64,000 nucleotides of DNA from Algoriphagus marincola DSM 16067. GTDB taxonomy: Bacteria > Bacteroidota > Bacteroidia > Cytophagales > Cyclobacteriaceae. Positions 1-7,838 of the stretch are shown one piece after another. Numbering within the stretch: the first letter of the stretch is position 1; every line of letters begins with the position of its first letter. The stretch covers positions 194,031 to 258,030 of the forward strand of contig NZ_KE386897.1 of the NCBI RefSeq assembly GCF_000429405.1. The letters are read 5' to 3'. Made by a program: the position numbers and the translations under genes. The notes under the pieces were generated by a model. That model was not told where the DNA came from. It made no database searches and saw nothing but the letters and a program-made list of their open reading frames with translations.

Positions 1-183
1 ATGATGAAGGACGGCCTCTTTGATTTTTTCAAAATCAGCAATTCCCATGGAAAGATTGGTGGCGATTTGGGCAGTCCCGGCATTTCCGGGTGCTACGAAA
101 AGTTGATCACATTTTGGACTTTGTGTAATTTTCCATGCGAAGGCGTGTTCCCGGCCTCCGCTTCCTAGCAAGAGTATATTCAT
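1..183 (-). CDS. purD: Phosphoribosylamine--glycine ligase, N-terminal fragment
   Basis: The first 61 codons of a gene that runs off the left edge of the window. The N-terminus starts [19 protein letters not shown], the characteristic opening of PurD (GAR synthetase), with the glycine-rich loop and the REHA motif of its N-terminal nucleotide-binding-like fold; VAPGNAGTA follows at residues 30-38, also typical. PurD joins phosphoribosylamine and glycine with ATP in the second step of cytoplasmic purine synthesis. The ATG is at 183 and lies 15 bases beyond the stop of recQ, which is upstream on the same strand, so the two could share a transcript. Only the first ~15% of the protein is visible, so integrity cannot be judged. 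Confidence 0.9.
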   Translation of the reverse strand, partial: MNILLLGSGGREHAFAWKITQSPKCDQLFVAPGNAGTAQIATNLSMGIADFEKIKEAVLHH

Positions 184-198
184 TGAGTAATGTCTAAT

Positions 199-2379
199 TT
201 AATTGGCGTGCTCTGAAATAAATTTGATTCGATAGACCCGCAGTTCGTCTTCTGCAAAGTCCTCATCCTCAAGTTCTTCAAGGGCAGGTTTTATATGATC
301 GCTTTCTGCGCTCATAAAATAATCATGGAGAATCTCCTCGCGCTCCTCGTCCATGATATGCTCGATGTAATAATCGATATTCAACTTGGTGCCTGAGTAG
401 ATGATCTGTTCAATCTCTTGAAGCAGTTCGTTCATACTGAGGTTGAGGTTTTCAGCAATCTCATCCAAGTCGATTTTACGGTCGATTTGTTGGATGATGG
501 AGATTTTCACTTTGGACCGGGAACCGGCAGTTTTTACCACCACTTCTGAAGCCGTCTCAATCTCATTCTCTTCTACATAGTTGGCGATGAGTTTGAGAAA
601 GGGCCCACCAAATTTAGCTACTTTTCCCATACCAACCCCGTTAATCTGTGCGAGTTCATCGCGGGTAGTAGGGTAGATGGTAGCCATTTCCTCTAAAGAA
701 GGATCCTGGAAAATGACGTAAGGAGGTAGTCCTTTGGCACGGGCTACTTTTTTTCTTTCTGCCTTGAGAAGCTCAAAGAGCTTTTCATCATAGGCTACTC
801 CTCCTGAACTCACCTCGACTTCAGGCTGCTCGTTTTCCATTTCTCGCTCGAAATCATGGTCTTTGAAGAAATCTACCGAGTAAGGAGCCTCTAGGAATGC
901 CTTTCCTTTCTCGGAAACCTTTAAGGTTCCGTAATTTTCAATGTCTTTTTCTAGGAAATTGAAAACCAAGGCTTGTCTTAAAATGGAGGTCCAGGTCTTT
1001 GCGGTTTCTTCAGAGCCTTTTCCGTAAACGGCCAGCTTATCATGCTTGTAGCTTTGAATGTAGTCATTCATTTGACCGGTGATCACATCCACTAAGTGTT
1101 CCAAGCCAAATCGCTCTTTAGTCTGAATGGCAGCTTCCAATGCGATTTGAAGGAATTCCATTCCCTCGAAAGTTTCGCGGTCTCGCTTACAATTGTCACA
1201 ATATCCGCAGTCTTCATTAAGGGTTTCTCCGAAGTAGTTTAGGATGAATTTCCTTCTACAAACGCCCGTCTCTGCGTATGCCGCCATTTCTTGAAGAAGA
1301 ATTCGGGCATTTTCACGCTCCGTGACGGCTTTATCCTTGTTGAATTTATCAAGCTTGACGATATCCTCATATCGGTAAAACATCAAGCAGTGACCTTCCA
1401 GGCCATCTCTTCCTGCTCTACCTGTTTCCTGATAATAGCCCTCAAGTGATTTGGGTACATCATAATGGATGACATAGCGTACATCGGGCTTGTCAATCCC
1501 CATTCCAAAAGCAATGGTCGCTACGATTACATCGACCTCTTCATTTAGAAAATCATCTTGATTTTTGATCCGTACAGCTCCATCCAATCCAGCATGATAT
1601 GGGGCTGCATTGATTTGATTCACACGAAGGAGATCTGCAATTTCCTCTACTTTCTTTCTACTTAGGCAGTAGATAATGCCTGATTTTCCTTTATGCGACT
1701 TGATGAATTTGATCAGCTGCTTTTTTGTCTCATTCTTTGATTTTGGACGTACTTCATAAAAAAGATTTGTCCGATTAAATGAGGACTTGAAGATATCAGC
1801 ACTTTCCATCTGCAGATTTCGCTGAATATCCTGCTGTACTTTTGGAGTAGCAGTAGCGGTCAGTGCAATGATGGGAAGGTTGGGGGCGATTTGATAGACA
1901 ATGGATTTGATTCTCCGGTATTCTGGGCGGAAATCATGTCCCCACTCGGAGATACAGTGTGCCTCATCAATGGCCACAAAACTGATCTTAGCTGATTTTA
2001 GGAATTCTACATTTTCCTCCTTGGTGAGGGATTCAGGAGCGACATAGAGTAATTTGGTCTTTTCAGCCAAAACCTCCGATTTAACTCGATTGGACTCTGA
2101 CTTACTGAGTGTCGAGTTCAGAAAGTGTGCATTGATACCAATTGCATTCAACTGATCCACCTGGTTTTTCATCAAGGCTATCAGTGGAGAAATCACGATA
2201 GCAGTACCATCACGGACCACGGCAGGCAGCTGATAGCAAAGTGACTTACCAGCTCCGGTAGGCATGATGACGAAGGTATTACGATCCTTCAGGAGGTTAT
2301 CTACAATTGGTTCTTGATTGCCTCTGAATTGGCTAAAACCAAATATTTCTTTTAAATCCGATTTGACTTTTTCTTCCAC
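199..2379 (-). CDS. recQ: ATP-dependent DNA helicase RecQ
   Basis: A 726-residue RecQ-type 3'-5' DNA helicase acting in recombination and fork repair. Visible motifs in order: Walker A MPTGAGKS (residues 39-46), DEAH box (138-141) followed by CISEWGHDFRPEY, motif III LTATATP, a helicase C-terminal domain with FGMGIDKPDVR and the motif VI QETGRAGRDG, the zinc-binding cysteines (CRRKF ... CGYCDNC), an RQC winged-helix region, and an HRDC domain near 520-610. A further acidic C-terminal tail of ~100 residues makes it longer than E. coli RecQ (about 610). The start is GTG: the frame is open further upstream but has no ATG before the divergent kpsF gene. Assignment to RecQ is certain; which of several RecQ paralogues it is cannot be told here. 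Confidence 0.95.
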   Translation of the reverse strand: MEEKVKSDLKEIFGFSQFRGNQEPIVDNLLKDRNTFVIMPTGAGKSLCYQLPAVVRDGTAIVISPLIALMKNQVDQLNAIGINAHFLNSTLSKSESNRVKSEVLAEKTKLLYVAPESLTKEENVEFLKSAKISFVAIDEAHCISEWGHDFRPEYRRIKSIVYQIAPNLPIIALTATATPKVQQDIQRNLQMESADIFKSSFNRTNLFYEVRPKSKNETKKQLIKFIKSHKGKSGIIYCLSRKKVEEIADLLRVNQINAAPYHAGLDGAVRIKNQDDFLNEEVDVIVATIAFGMGIDKPDVRYVIHYDVPKSLEGYYQETGRAGRDGLEGHCLMFYRYEDIVKLDKFNKDKAVTERENARILLQEMAAYAETGVCRRKFILNYFGETLNEDCGYCDNCKRDRETFEGMEFLQIALEAAIQTKERFGLEHLVDVITGQMNDYIQSYKHDKLAVYGKGSEETAKTWTSILRQALVFNFLEKDIENYGTLKVSEKGKAFLEAPYSVDFFKDHDFEREMENEQPEVEVSSGGVAYDEKLFELLKAERKKVARAKGLPPYVIFQDPSLEEMATIYPTTRDELAQINGVGMGKVAKFGGPFLKLIANYVEENEIETASEVVVKTAGSRSKVKISIIQQIDRKIDLDEIAENLNLSMNELLQEIEQIIYSGTKLNIDYYIEHIMDEEREEILHDYFMSAESDHIKPALEELEDEDFAEDELRVYRIKFISEHAN

Positions 2380-2431
2380 AGGAACGGGTGCTTTACAGTA
2401 ATCTGAAAACGGGATTGATCGATTAGTTTTA

Positions 2432-2439
2432 TACCTTTG
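2432..2439 (+). promoter_or_regulatory. Bacteroidota-type -7 element for the isomerase gene
   Basis: TACCTTTG matches the Bacteroidota primary-sigma -7 consensus TAnnTTTG and lies ~30 bases before the TTG start of the isomerase gene, in the 89-base divergent gap with recQ. No convincing TTTG -33 element at the usual distance was seen, so this is a weak call. Confidence 0.4.
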
Positions 2440-2468
2440 TTCAAAATTAGTGATTAACGCAGGTAAAA

Positions 2469-3437
2469 TTGAATTTAGCGAAAAATATTAGAAATACTGC
2501 CACGAGAGTTTTGCAAAATGAGGCAGATTCGATCAAAAACTTGATTTCATTGCTTGATGAGGACTTCGAGGCCTGTGTTTCCGCTATTTTAGAATCCAAA
2601 GGTCGCGTAGTAATCACGGGAGTGGGGAAAAGCGCCATCATTGCCAATAAGATTGTTGCGACGTTGAATTCAACTGGGACTCCGGCACTTTTTATGCATG
2701 CTGCTGATGCCATTCATGGAGACTTGGGGATGGTGCAGCGAGAAGATGTGGTAATCTGCATTTCCAAAAGCGGCAATACGCCTGAGATCAAAGTCTTGGT
2801 TCCTCTATTGAAGAAAAGAGGTTCTATTCTAGTCGCCTTGGTGAGCAACACTCAAAGCTACCTCGCCGAGCAGGCCACATTTGTATTGAACGCAACTATA
2901 GAGGAAGAGGCATGCCCTCTCAATTTGGCTCCAACTAGTAGTACCACTGCCCATTTGGCCTTGGGTGATGCTTTGGCAGTTTGTCTTCTTGAGGCCAAAG
3001 GCTTTACCTCGGACGATTTTGCTGAATATCATCCGGGTGGAGCCTTAGGAAAGCAGCTTTATTTAAAAGTAGAAGATGTCATTCGTCAGGACGAAATTCC
3101 GGTAGTAAGCGAGGATGCCGGCATTCCGGAGGTGATTGTAGAAATATCCGGGAAAAGACTAGGTGCTACTGCGGTAGAGGATTCTCAAGGAAAACTGGTA
3201 GGTATAATTACCGACGGAGATCTTCGAAGAATGCTTCAAAAAACCTTGAATATTCAGTCTCTCAAGGCTTCTGACATCATGACTCAAAGTCCCAAGACGA
3301 TTGCAAAAGAAGAGTATGCTATTCGGGCCTTGAATGTCATGAAAGCACACAATATTACACAGCTGGTAGCTTTAGATGGGGAAAAAATCGCAGGATTTGT
3401 TCATATTCACGAACTAATGAAAGAAGGAATCGTCTAA
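2469..3437 (+). CDS. D-arabinose 5-phosphate isomerase family protein (KpsF/KdsD/GutQ)
   Basis: A 322-residue cytoplasmic sugar-phosphate isomerase with the standard family layout: an N-terminal SIS domain (about 35-170, with TGVGKSAIIANK and CISKSGNTPEI phosphosugar-binding motifs) and two C-terminal CBS domains (about 205-320, including GIITDGDLRR). The family interconverts ribulose 5-phosphate and arabinose 5-phosphate, the first committed step toward KDO for lipopolysaccharide or capsule. The HAADAIHGDLGM and EYHPGGALGK segments are family hallmarks. The predicted start is TTG at 2469, with an AGG five bases upstream; it gives the normal family N-terminus and no in-frame ATG fits better. 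The next gene, for GDP-mannose synthesis, begins 8 bases after its stop, so the pair looks like a surface-polysaccharide precursor operon. Confidence 0.9.
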   Translation: MNLAKNIRNTATRVLQNEADSIKNLISLLDEDFEACVSAILESKGRVVITGVGKSAIIANKIVATLNSTGTPALFMHAADAIHGDLGMVQREDVVICISKSGNTPEIKVLVPLLKKRGSILVALVSNTQSYLAEQATFVLNATIEEEACPLNLAPTSSTTAHLALGDALAVCLLEAKGFTSDDFAEYHPGGALGKQLYLKVEDVIRQDEIPVVSEDAGIPEVIVEISGKRLGATAVEDSQGKLVGIITDGDLRRMLQKTLNIQSLKASDIMTQSPKTIAKEEYAIRALNVMKAHNITQLVALDGEKIAGFVHIHELMKEGIV

Positions 3438-3445
3438 AATGATTC

Positions 3446-4519
3446 ATGCACAATAAACCCTACATAGTCATCATGGCCGGGGGAATAGGTTCCCGTTTTT
3501 GGCCTTATAGCCGCAGAAAGCGGCCAAAGCAATTTTTGGATATTTTGGGTACTGGAAGGACACTCCTTCAGATGACCTACGATCGATTTAGACAGTTGGC
3601 GAGTCCAGAGCAGTTTTTTGTGATTACCTATCGGAAATACGTTGACTTAGTTAAGGAACAATTGCCCGAACTTCAGGATTATCAGATTCTTAGCGAGCCT
3701 AACCGAAAAAATACTGCGCCTTGCATCGCCTATGCAGGCTATAAAATCCATTCCATTGATCCCAATGCCACGATGATTATCACTCCGTCGGATCACTTGA
3801 TTCAGCAGGAGAATAAGTTTTTCAAATCTATCAAAAAAGCACTAGTGGCGGCTAATGAACCGGGAAGATTGGTGACTTTAGGAATTAAGCCCAACAGGCC
3901 TGAGACAGGTTATGGGTATATCCAATATGTGGAAGGCAGTGGAAAAGATGCCCTTAAAGTCAAGACTTTCACCGAAAAGCCGAATATCAAATTGGCCAAA
4001 GCATTTATTGATAGTGGTGATTTTGTCTGGAACTCCGGAATATTTATTTGGAAGTGTGCGAGCCTTATTCAAGCTATGGAAAAACACATGCCGGATTTGG
4101 CTGAGATTTTTCAGGAAGGGGAGGAGCACTTTGGCTCCGATCGTGAAGCAGACTTTATCACCAAGGCCTACTTGCAGTTTAAAAACATCTCGGTAGACTA
4201 TGGTTTGATGGAAAAATCTTCTGATGTCTATGTGATTCTTGGGGATTTTTCTTGGTCAGATCTGGGTTCCTGGCAAAGCCTGCATGAGGTTCGAGAGCAG
4301 GATGAGGACGAAAATGTTATCGAAGGCAATGTCATGCTTTACGGGACTAAAAAGAGCTACATCAAGTCTGACTCAGGAAAGCTCATTGTAGTCGAAGGTC
4401 TTGAAAATTATCTAGTTAGCGATACAGATAATGTGCTGTTGATTTGTCCGCTTGATGGGGAAAAGCGCTTCCGTCAGTTTGTAAGTAATGCCCGAAAAAA
4501 AGGCGAAGATTTCGTTTAG
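3446..4519 (+). CDS. Mannose-1-phosphate guanylyltransferase
   Basis: A 357-residue nucleotidyltransferase that makes GDP-mannose from mannose 1-phosphate and GTP. The N-terminal signature VIMAGGIGSRFWPYSRRKRPKQFL (residues ~8-31) carries the GGxGxR nucleotide-binding loop and the family PKQF motif; EPNRKNTAPCIAYAG, ITPSDHLI, FTEKP and FVWNSGIFIW follow in the usual order. The length is that of single-domain ManC/RfbM proteins, with no fused phosphomannose isomerase cupin (those are ~470 residues). ATG 8 bases after the isomerase stop suggests co-transcription. The last 4 bases overlap the convergent rlmB gene. The product would feed GDP-mannose- or GDP-fucose-dependent glycan or protein glycosylation. 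Confidence 0.92.
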   Translation: MHNKPYIVIMAGGIGSRFWPYSRRKRPKQFLDILGTGRTLLQMTYDRFRQLASPEQFFVITYRKYVDLVKEQLPELQDYQILSEPNRKNTAPCIAYAGYKIHSIDPNATMIITPSDHLIQQENKFFKSIKKALVAANEPGRLVTLGIKPNRPETGYGYIQYVEGSGKDALKVKTFTEKPNIKLAKAFIDSGDFVWNSGIFIWKCASLIQAMEKHMPDLAEIFQEGEEHFGSDREADFITKAYLQFKNISVDYGLMEKSSDVYVILGDFSWSDLGSWQSLHEVREQDEDENVIEGNVMLYGTKKSYIKSDSGKLIVVEGLENYLVSDTDNVLLICPLDGEKRFRQFVSNARKKGEDFV

Positions 4520-5292
4520 CCTTTTCGCTGACGGATAACCTCGTAAATCGCTACTCCCGCAGATACGGACACGTTCAAGCTGTCAATATTCCCAATCATC
4601 GGTATTTTGACTCGCTCATCTACGATATTCAGAATCTCTTCTGAAATACCATTTTCTTCCGAACCAAGAATCATGGCAACAGGTCCTGAAAAATCCGCTT
4701 CATACATCTCCTTTTCAGACTTTTCTGTGACGGCTACTAGCGAAAGTCCCATCTTTTGAAGGTCGCGGCAAGCAAAGAAAAGGTTTTTAACTCGTGCTAC
4801 TGGAAGGAAATTCAAAGCACCGGCTGATGTTTTGACGGCCTCAGCATTGATTTGAGCGCTACCTTTCTCAGGAATAACCAAAGCATCAACTCCAGCACAT
4901 TCGGCTGTCCGGGCGATCGCTCCAAAGTTTCGAACATCAGTAATTTGATCCAATACCAAAAGCAGGGGAGACTTTCCTACTGCATAGCAATTGTCTATCA
5001 CATGATCCAGGGATGCGTAGGTGATCGAAGAGAGATGAGCAATTACTCCCTGATGGTTTTTCCGGGTGATGCGGTTTAACTTAGCCTCGGGTACTCTTAC
5101 GATCGGGATTCCTGCCTGCTTACTTTCTTTCAGTAGCTCTTTGATCAGGTCATTGTTGGACTCTTTCTGAACGAGTATCTTGTCGATTTCCCTCCCTGCA
5201 TGGATTGCCTCCATCACAGCTCGTGTACCAAAAATAAAATCTTTATCGTGTTCGCCTTTTTCGATCAAAAAGCCATCTTTCCGCTTCTCCAT
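4516..5292 (-). CDS. rlmB: 23S rRNA 2'-O-ribose methyltransferase, TrmH/SpoU family (RlmB-like)
   Basis: A SPOUT-class RNA methyltransferase of 258 residues. An N-terminal substrate-binding domain begins with FIFGTRAVMEAI; the C-terminal knotted SAM-binding domain shows LDQITDVRNFGAIARTAE (motif 1), AMILGSEENGIS (motif 2) and IPMIGNIDSLNVSVSAGVAIYE (motif 3). RlmB modifies G2251 of 23S rRNA; the exact nucleotide is inferred from similarity. ATG at 5292 is chosen; an upstream TTG at 5313 would add seven residues. The start overlaps the end of the GWxTD gene upstream on the same strand by 28 bases, so translation is probably coupled. The stop overlaps the convergent guanylyltransferase gene. 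Confidence 0.9.
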   Translation of the reverse strand: MEKRKDGFLIEKGEHDKDFIFGTRAVMEAIHAGREIDKILVQKESNNDLIKELLKESKQAGIPIVRVPEAKLNRITRKNHQGVIAHLSSITYASLDHVIDNCYAVGKSPLLLVLDQITDVRNFGAIARTAECAGVDALVIPEKGSAQINAEAVKTSAGALNFLPVARVKNLFFACRDLQKMGLSLVAVTEKSEKEMYEADFSGPVAMILGSEENGISEEILNIVDERVKIPMIGNIDSLNVSVSAGVAIYEVIRQRKG

Positions 5293-6500
5293 TGGGATAT
5301 ATTTTTGAACCAAACCGGCTGATATGCTCGGGATCGGTTCAGGGTGTAATAGTGTGGGGTGAGTATATTTTTTACCCGGGCAAAGGTAAAGCGAATTTTC
5401 GAACTTTCACCGATTCCCTGATAGCTCCAGATTTCCCGATCTAGCGAGAAGGTCACCTCCTGTGGAGGCCCCATGATGATATAGACCATTCCTTTGTCAG
5501 TTTTCCACCCTTCCTTGAAATCAGTGAAGAGAATATTCGCAAACTCTACCTGACGAAAGTACTCCCGGATCAATTCTTTGGCTGTTTCTGGGTTTCGAGT
5601 CAGTTTGAGCCAATATTCGTCAAGGGCTTTCTTTTTGTCGGAAGCTGCGAGTAAATCTTCGTGTTCCTTTCTCGTCGAAATGTAAGTAACCATCTCTACC
5701 ATTTCATCCCAATCTTTCACTTTCGGAAATGCTTCGTGGGTAGTTTTAAGCAAAAGGCCTGAAGCCTCAGCTGTGTCCTGCTGAAAGAAGTAATATCCTA
5801 ATTGGTCGAGTTGCTTGGGGATGTTTTCCAAAAAATCTCCCTGATCCACTACTTCCAATTCCCTTGGCACTGGTGCTGGTTTAGTTTCCATAGGAGGGTA
5901 GGGTACATCGAAATTCATTGGATAAAAAAATGAATGAAGAGTAGGCCCTTGGGTGGTTTTGAAAAGTAGGGCCTCTCCGGCATTCAGGTAATTTTGGTCA
6001 AAAGGGACTTCATTTGCATAGTATGCTCCGAAGGTAGGATGGGATTCAACAAATGCGCTTTTCAGATCAATATGGTAATGATATTCATCGCCTTGTCGTG
6101 TGTCTAAAGCCGTAAAAAGCACCATGAGTTGCTCTTTTTCCTCTTCGATTGCGATAGTTTTCTCAAAAACCCAATGCCGATCTGTGTCATAGACCAAATC
6201 AGCTGGACCAAAAAGCTGCGTATCCTCTGGCTCAATGGGGATGTCATAGCTATCCAAAAGCGCATAGGAAAAGCTGTAGGCATTGTATTCGGGATTTTCT
6301 TCAATTTTCTCAGCGATAAACTGCACTTTGAATTGCGTCTCACTAATCTGTACGGGAATGATTTTCAAGCCTAAACGGGAATAGCGGGAATATCGAAGAG
6401 CTTGGTTGATATTGCTGAGGGACTTTTGCGCTAGCGATTGAAATGGGTGAGAGATAATCAGTAGAAAAAATATCCGAACGAGGAGGTTTTTCTGCATCAT
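5265..6500 (-). CDS. GWxTD domain-containing secreted protein
   Basis: About 411 residues, with a signal peptide at the chosen ATG (MMQKNLLVRIFFLLIISHPFQ ... SLAQ). The C-terminal third holds the domain named for its GWxTD motif, here FKEGWKTDKGMVYIIMGPPQEV, followed by a segment rich in W/Y. The N-terminal part is a beta-rich region of unknown role. GWxTD proteins are common in Bacteroidota and Acidobacteriota; their biochemical function is not established. A longer reading from 6545 would put 15 polar residues before the signal peptide and run into the divergent gene's leader, so 6500 is preferred. The gene overlaps rlmB by 28 bases. Periplasmic location is inferred from the signal peptide. 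Confidence 0.85.
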   Translation of the reverse strand: MMQKNLLVRIFFLLIISHPFQSLAQKSLSNINQALRYSRYSRLGLKIIPVQISETQFKVQFIAEKIEENPEYNAYSFSYALLDSYDIPIEPEDTQLFGPADLVYDTDRHWVFEKTIAIEEEKEQLMVLFTALDTRQGDEYHYHIDLKSAFVESHPTFGAYYANEVPFDQNYLNAGEALLFKTTQGPTLHSFFYPMNFDVPYPPMETKPAPVPRELEVVDQGDFLENIPKQLDQLGYYFFQQDTAEASGLLLKTTHEAFPKVKDWDEMVEMVTYISTRKEHEDLLAASDKKKALDEYWLKLTRNPETAKELIREYFRQVEFANILFTDFKEGWKTDKGMVYIIMGPPQEVTFSLDREIWSYQGIGESSKIRFTFARVKNILTPHYYTLNRSRAYQPVWFKNISQWRSGKMAF

Positions 6501-6533
6501 GGGTTCAAATTCTAGGGTTTTAAAAATTAAACT

Positions 6534-6541
6534 TACTTTTG
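6534..6541 (+). promoter_or_regulatory. Bacteroidota-type -7 element for the methyltransferase gene
   Basis: TACTTTTG matches TAnnTTTG and is placed 20 bases before the ATG at 6562, in the short divergent gap between the GWxTD gene and the methyltransferase gene. A clear -33 box was not identified. Confidence 0.45.
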
Positions 6542-6561
6542 CCAAAATAGTAAAATTTTAC

Positions 6562-7341
6562 ATGGCTACCTACACAACGGAAATCGCCTCAGATAAGTTG
6601 GTGAGCGACAATCCTATTCATCAACGACTACTCAAAGCATACATTGCAGCCAAGCCCTGGATTAAGGGAGATTTGCTCGAAATAGGCTGTGGAGAAGGAC
6701 GAGGAGTGGAGACTTTATTACCTCTGGCAACCTCTTATGTTGGGATTGATAAGATCGGAGAGGTGATCTCAGACCTACGTCAGCGCTTTCCGGGAGTGGA
6801 TTTTCGACAGGCTGTGATACCGCCTTTTGAAGGCTTTGGGGATGAAAGCTTCGATACAATTGTGAGCTTTCAGGTGATTGAGCATATTCAGGATGACCGG
6901 CTTTTTCTTCAGGAAATCTACCGGATGCTAAAGCCCGGTGGAAAGGCAATTATTTCTACTCCGAATAATACACACACCCTGTCCCGAAATCCTTGGCATG
7001 TCCGGGAATATGTCCCGCAGGAGCTTATAGATTTGGCAGGGAGTATTTTTGACCGGGTGGAAGCCAAAGGAATCGGTGGCAATGAAAAAGTATGGAATTA
7101 TCATGAGGCCAATCGGAAGTCGGTTCAGAAAATCATGCGATTCGATGTGCTGGACTTACAGCATAGACTTCCCGCTTGGATTCTGCGGATTCCCTATGAG
7201 ATCCTTAATCGGATGAACCGAAATAAACTGCATCAGGAGCAAGGGGATTCAGTCGTGCAAATCACCCATGAAGACTATCCGCTTGTAGAAAATGCTTCAG
7301 AGGGACTGGATTTGTTTTATGTGCTATGGAAGAAATTATAA
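6562..7341 (+). CDS. Class I SAM-dependent methyltransferase
   Basis: A 259-residue cytoplasmic methyltransferase. The SAM-binding Rossmann core is clear: motif I LLEIGCGEGRGVE, an acidic residue closing beta-2 (YVGIDK), FDTIVSFQVIEHI (motif IV/Methyltransf_11 type), and LKPGGKAIISTPN. The C-terminal ~90 residues are less conserved and could bind the substrate. The ATG at 6562 gives a normal N-terminus (MATYTTEIASDK); a start at 6499 would add 21 lysine-rich residues across the promoter. The substrate is unknown; the fold resembles UbiE/UbiG-like and glycan methyltransferases. It stands alone, divergent from the GWxTD gene. Confidence 0.85.
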   Translation: MATYTTEIASDKLVSDNPIHQRLLKAYIAAKPWIKGDLLEIGCGEGRGVETLLPLATSYVGIDKIGEVISDLRQRFPGVDFRQAVIPPFEGFGDESFDTIVSFQVIEHIQDDRLFLQEIYRMLKPGGKAIISTPNNTHTLSRNPWHVREYVPQELIDLAGSIFDRVEAKGIGGNEKVWNYHEANRKSVQKIMRFDVLDLQHRLPAWILRIPYEILNRMNRNKLHQEQGDSVVQITHEDYPLVENASEGLDLFYVLWKKL

Positions 7342-7509
7342 TTCTCATGGATAATGACAATTATAACAGAGATGTATTTTGGATGGCGAATTTAGCCTGT
7401 TATTAATTTTTCGATCAGAGCCAAATTGACAAACTAAAGATGACTCTGTTAAGGGAACCGCTCTTCAGATTAGCACGAAAATTTGAAAAAAATTAAACTA
7501 AAAACTTGC

Positions 7510-7532
7510 TTCTTTCTTTCTTTCTTTCTTTC
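7510..7532 (+). repeat. TTTC tetranucleotide microsatellite
   Basis: Five perfect TTTC units (7513-7532) preceded by a partial unit, in the leader ~40 bases upstream of the start codon of the small cysteine-rich peptide gene. Tetranucleotide tracts are prone to slipped-strand changes; a role in varying expression is inference. The rest of the 229-base gap (7342-7570) shows no gene. Confidence 0.9.
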
Positions 7533-7570
7533 GTCCAAATCTAAATGTTAAACCTTAAAATTTGATTGAA

Positions 7571-7768
7571 ATGAAAAAATTATTGATTGGAGGAATGATG
7601 GCTATCGGAATGGTATTCATGTTCAATGATCCAGGTATTCAGGCTCAAGGATTGGGGGGAGATGAGGGGAAAAAATGTAAAAATGGAGATAGATGTCCAA
7701 GCGGTACTTACAACTACTGCGATACCGCGTCGGATGGTTATTCCTGCATTTGCTACAATTGCAATTAA
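7571..7768 (+). CDS. Small secreted cysteine-rich peptide (NVEALA-like)
   Basis: A 65-residue precursor. The first ~29 residues form a signal peptide (MKKLLIGGMMAIGMVFMFND ... IQAQG). The remaining ~36 residues hold six cysteines, three in the last dozen residues (CICYNC), enough for three disulfides after export. The layout (lysine start, short hydrophobic leader, glycine/acidic linker, Cys-rich tail) recalls the NVEALA family of Bacteroidota peptides, but the NVEALA motif itself is absent, so this is only a resemblance. The following gene, a DUF4221 propeller lipoprotein, matches the known habit of such peptides to sit beside six-bladed propeller lipoproteins. ATG at 7571 is preferred over a TTG three codons earlier. 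An intrinsic terminator follows directly. Confidence 0.7.
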   Translation: MKKLLIGGMMAIGMVFMFNDPGIQAQGLGGDEGKKCKNGDRCPSGTYNYCDTASDGYSCICYNCN

Positions 7769-7789
7769 TTTAAACTGGAATTGAATCAA

Positions 7790-7818
7790 AGACTACCAAT
7801 ATTGAGGTAGTCTTTTTT
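7790..7818 (+). terminator. Rho-independent terminator after the Cys-rich peptide gene
   Basis: An 8-bp stem AGACTACC/GGTAGTCT with an 8-base loop followed by a T run. It lies 21 bases after the peptide stop and ends 20 bases before the DUF4221 start, so it separates or attenuates the pair. Confidence 0.85.
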
Positions 7819-7838
7819 GTGTATCAATATCAAATAGT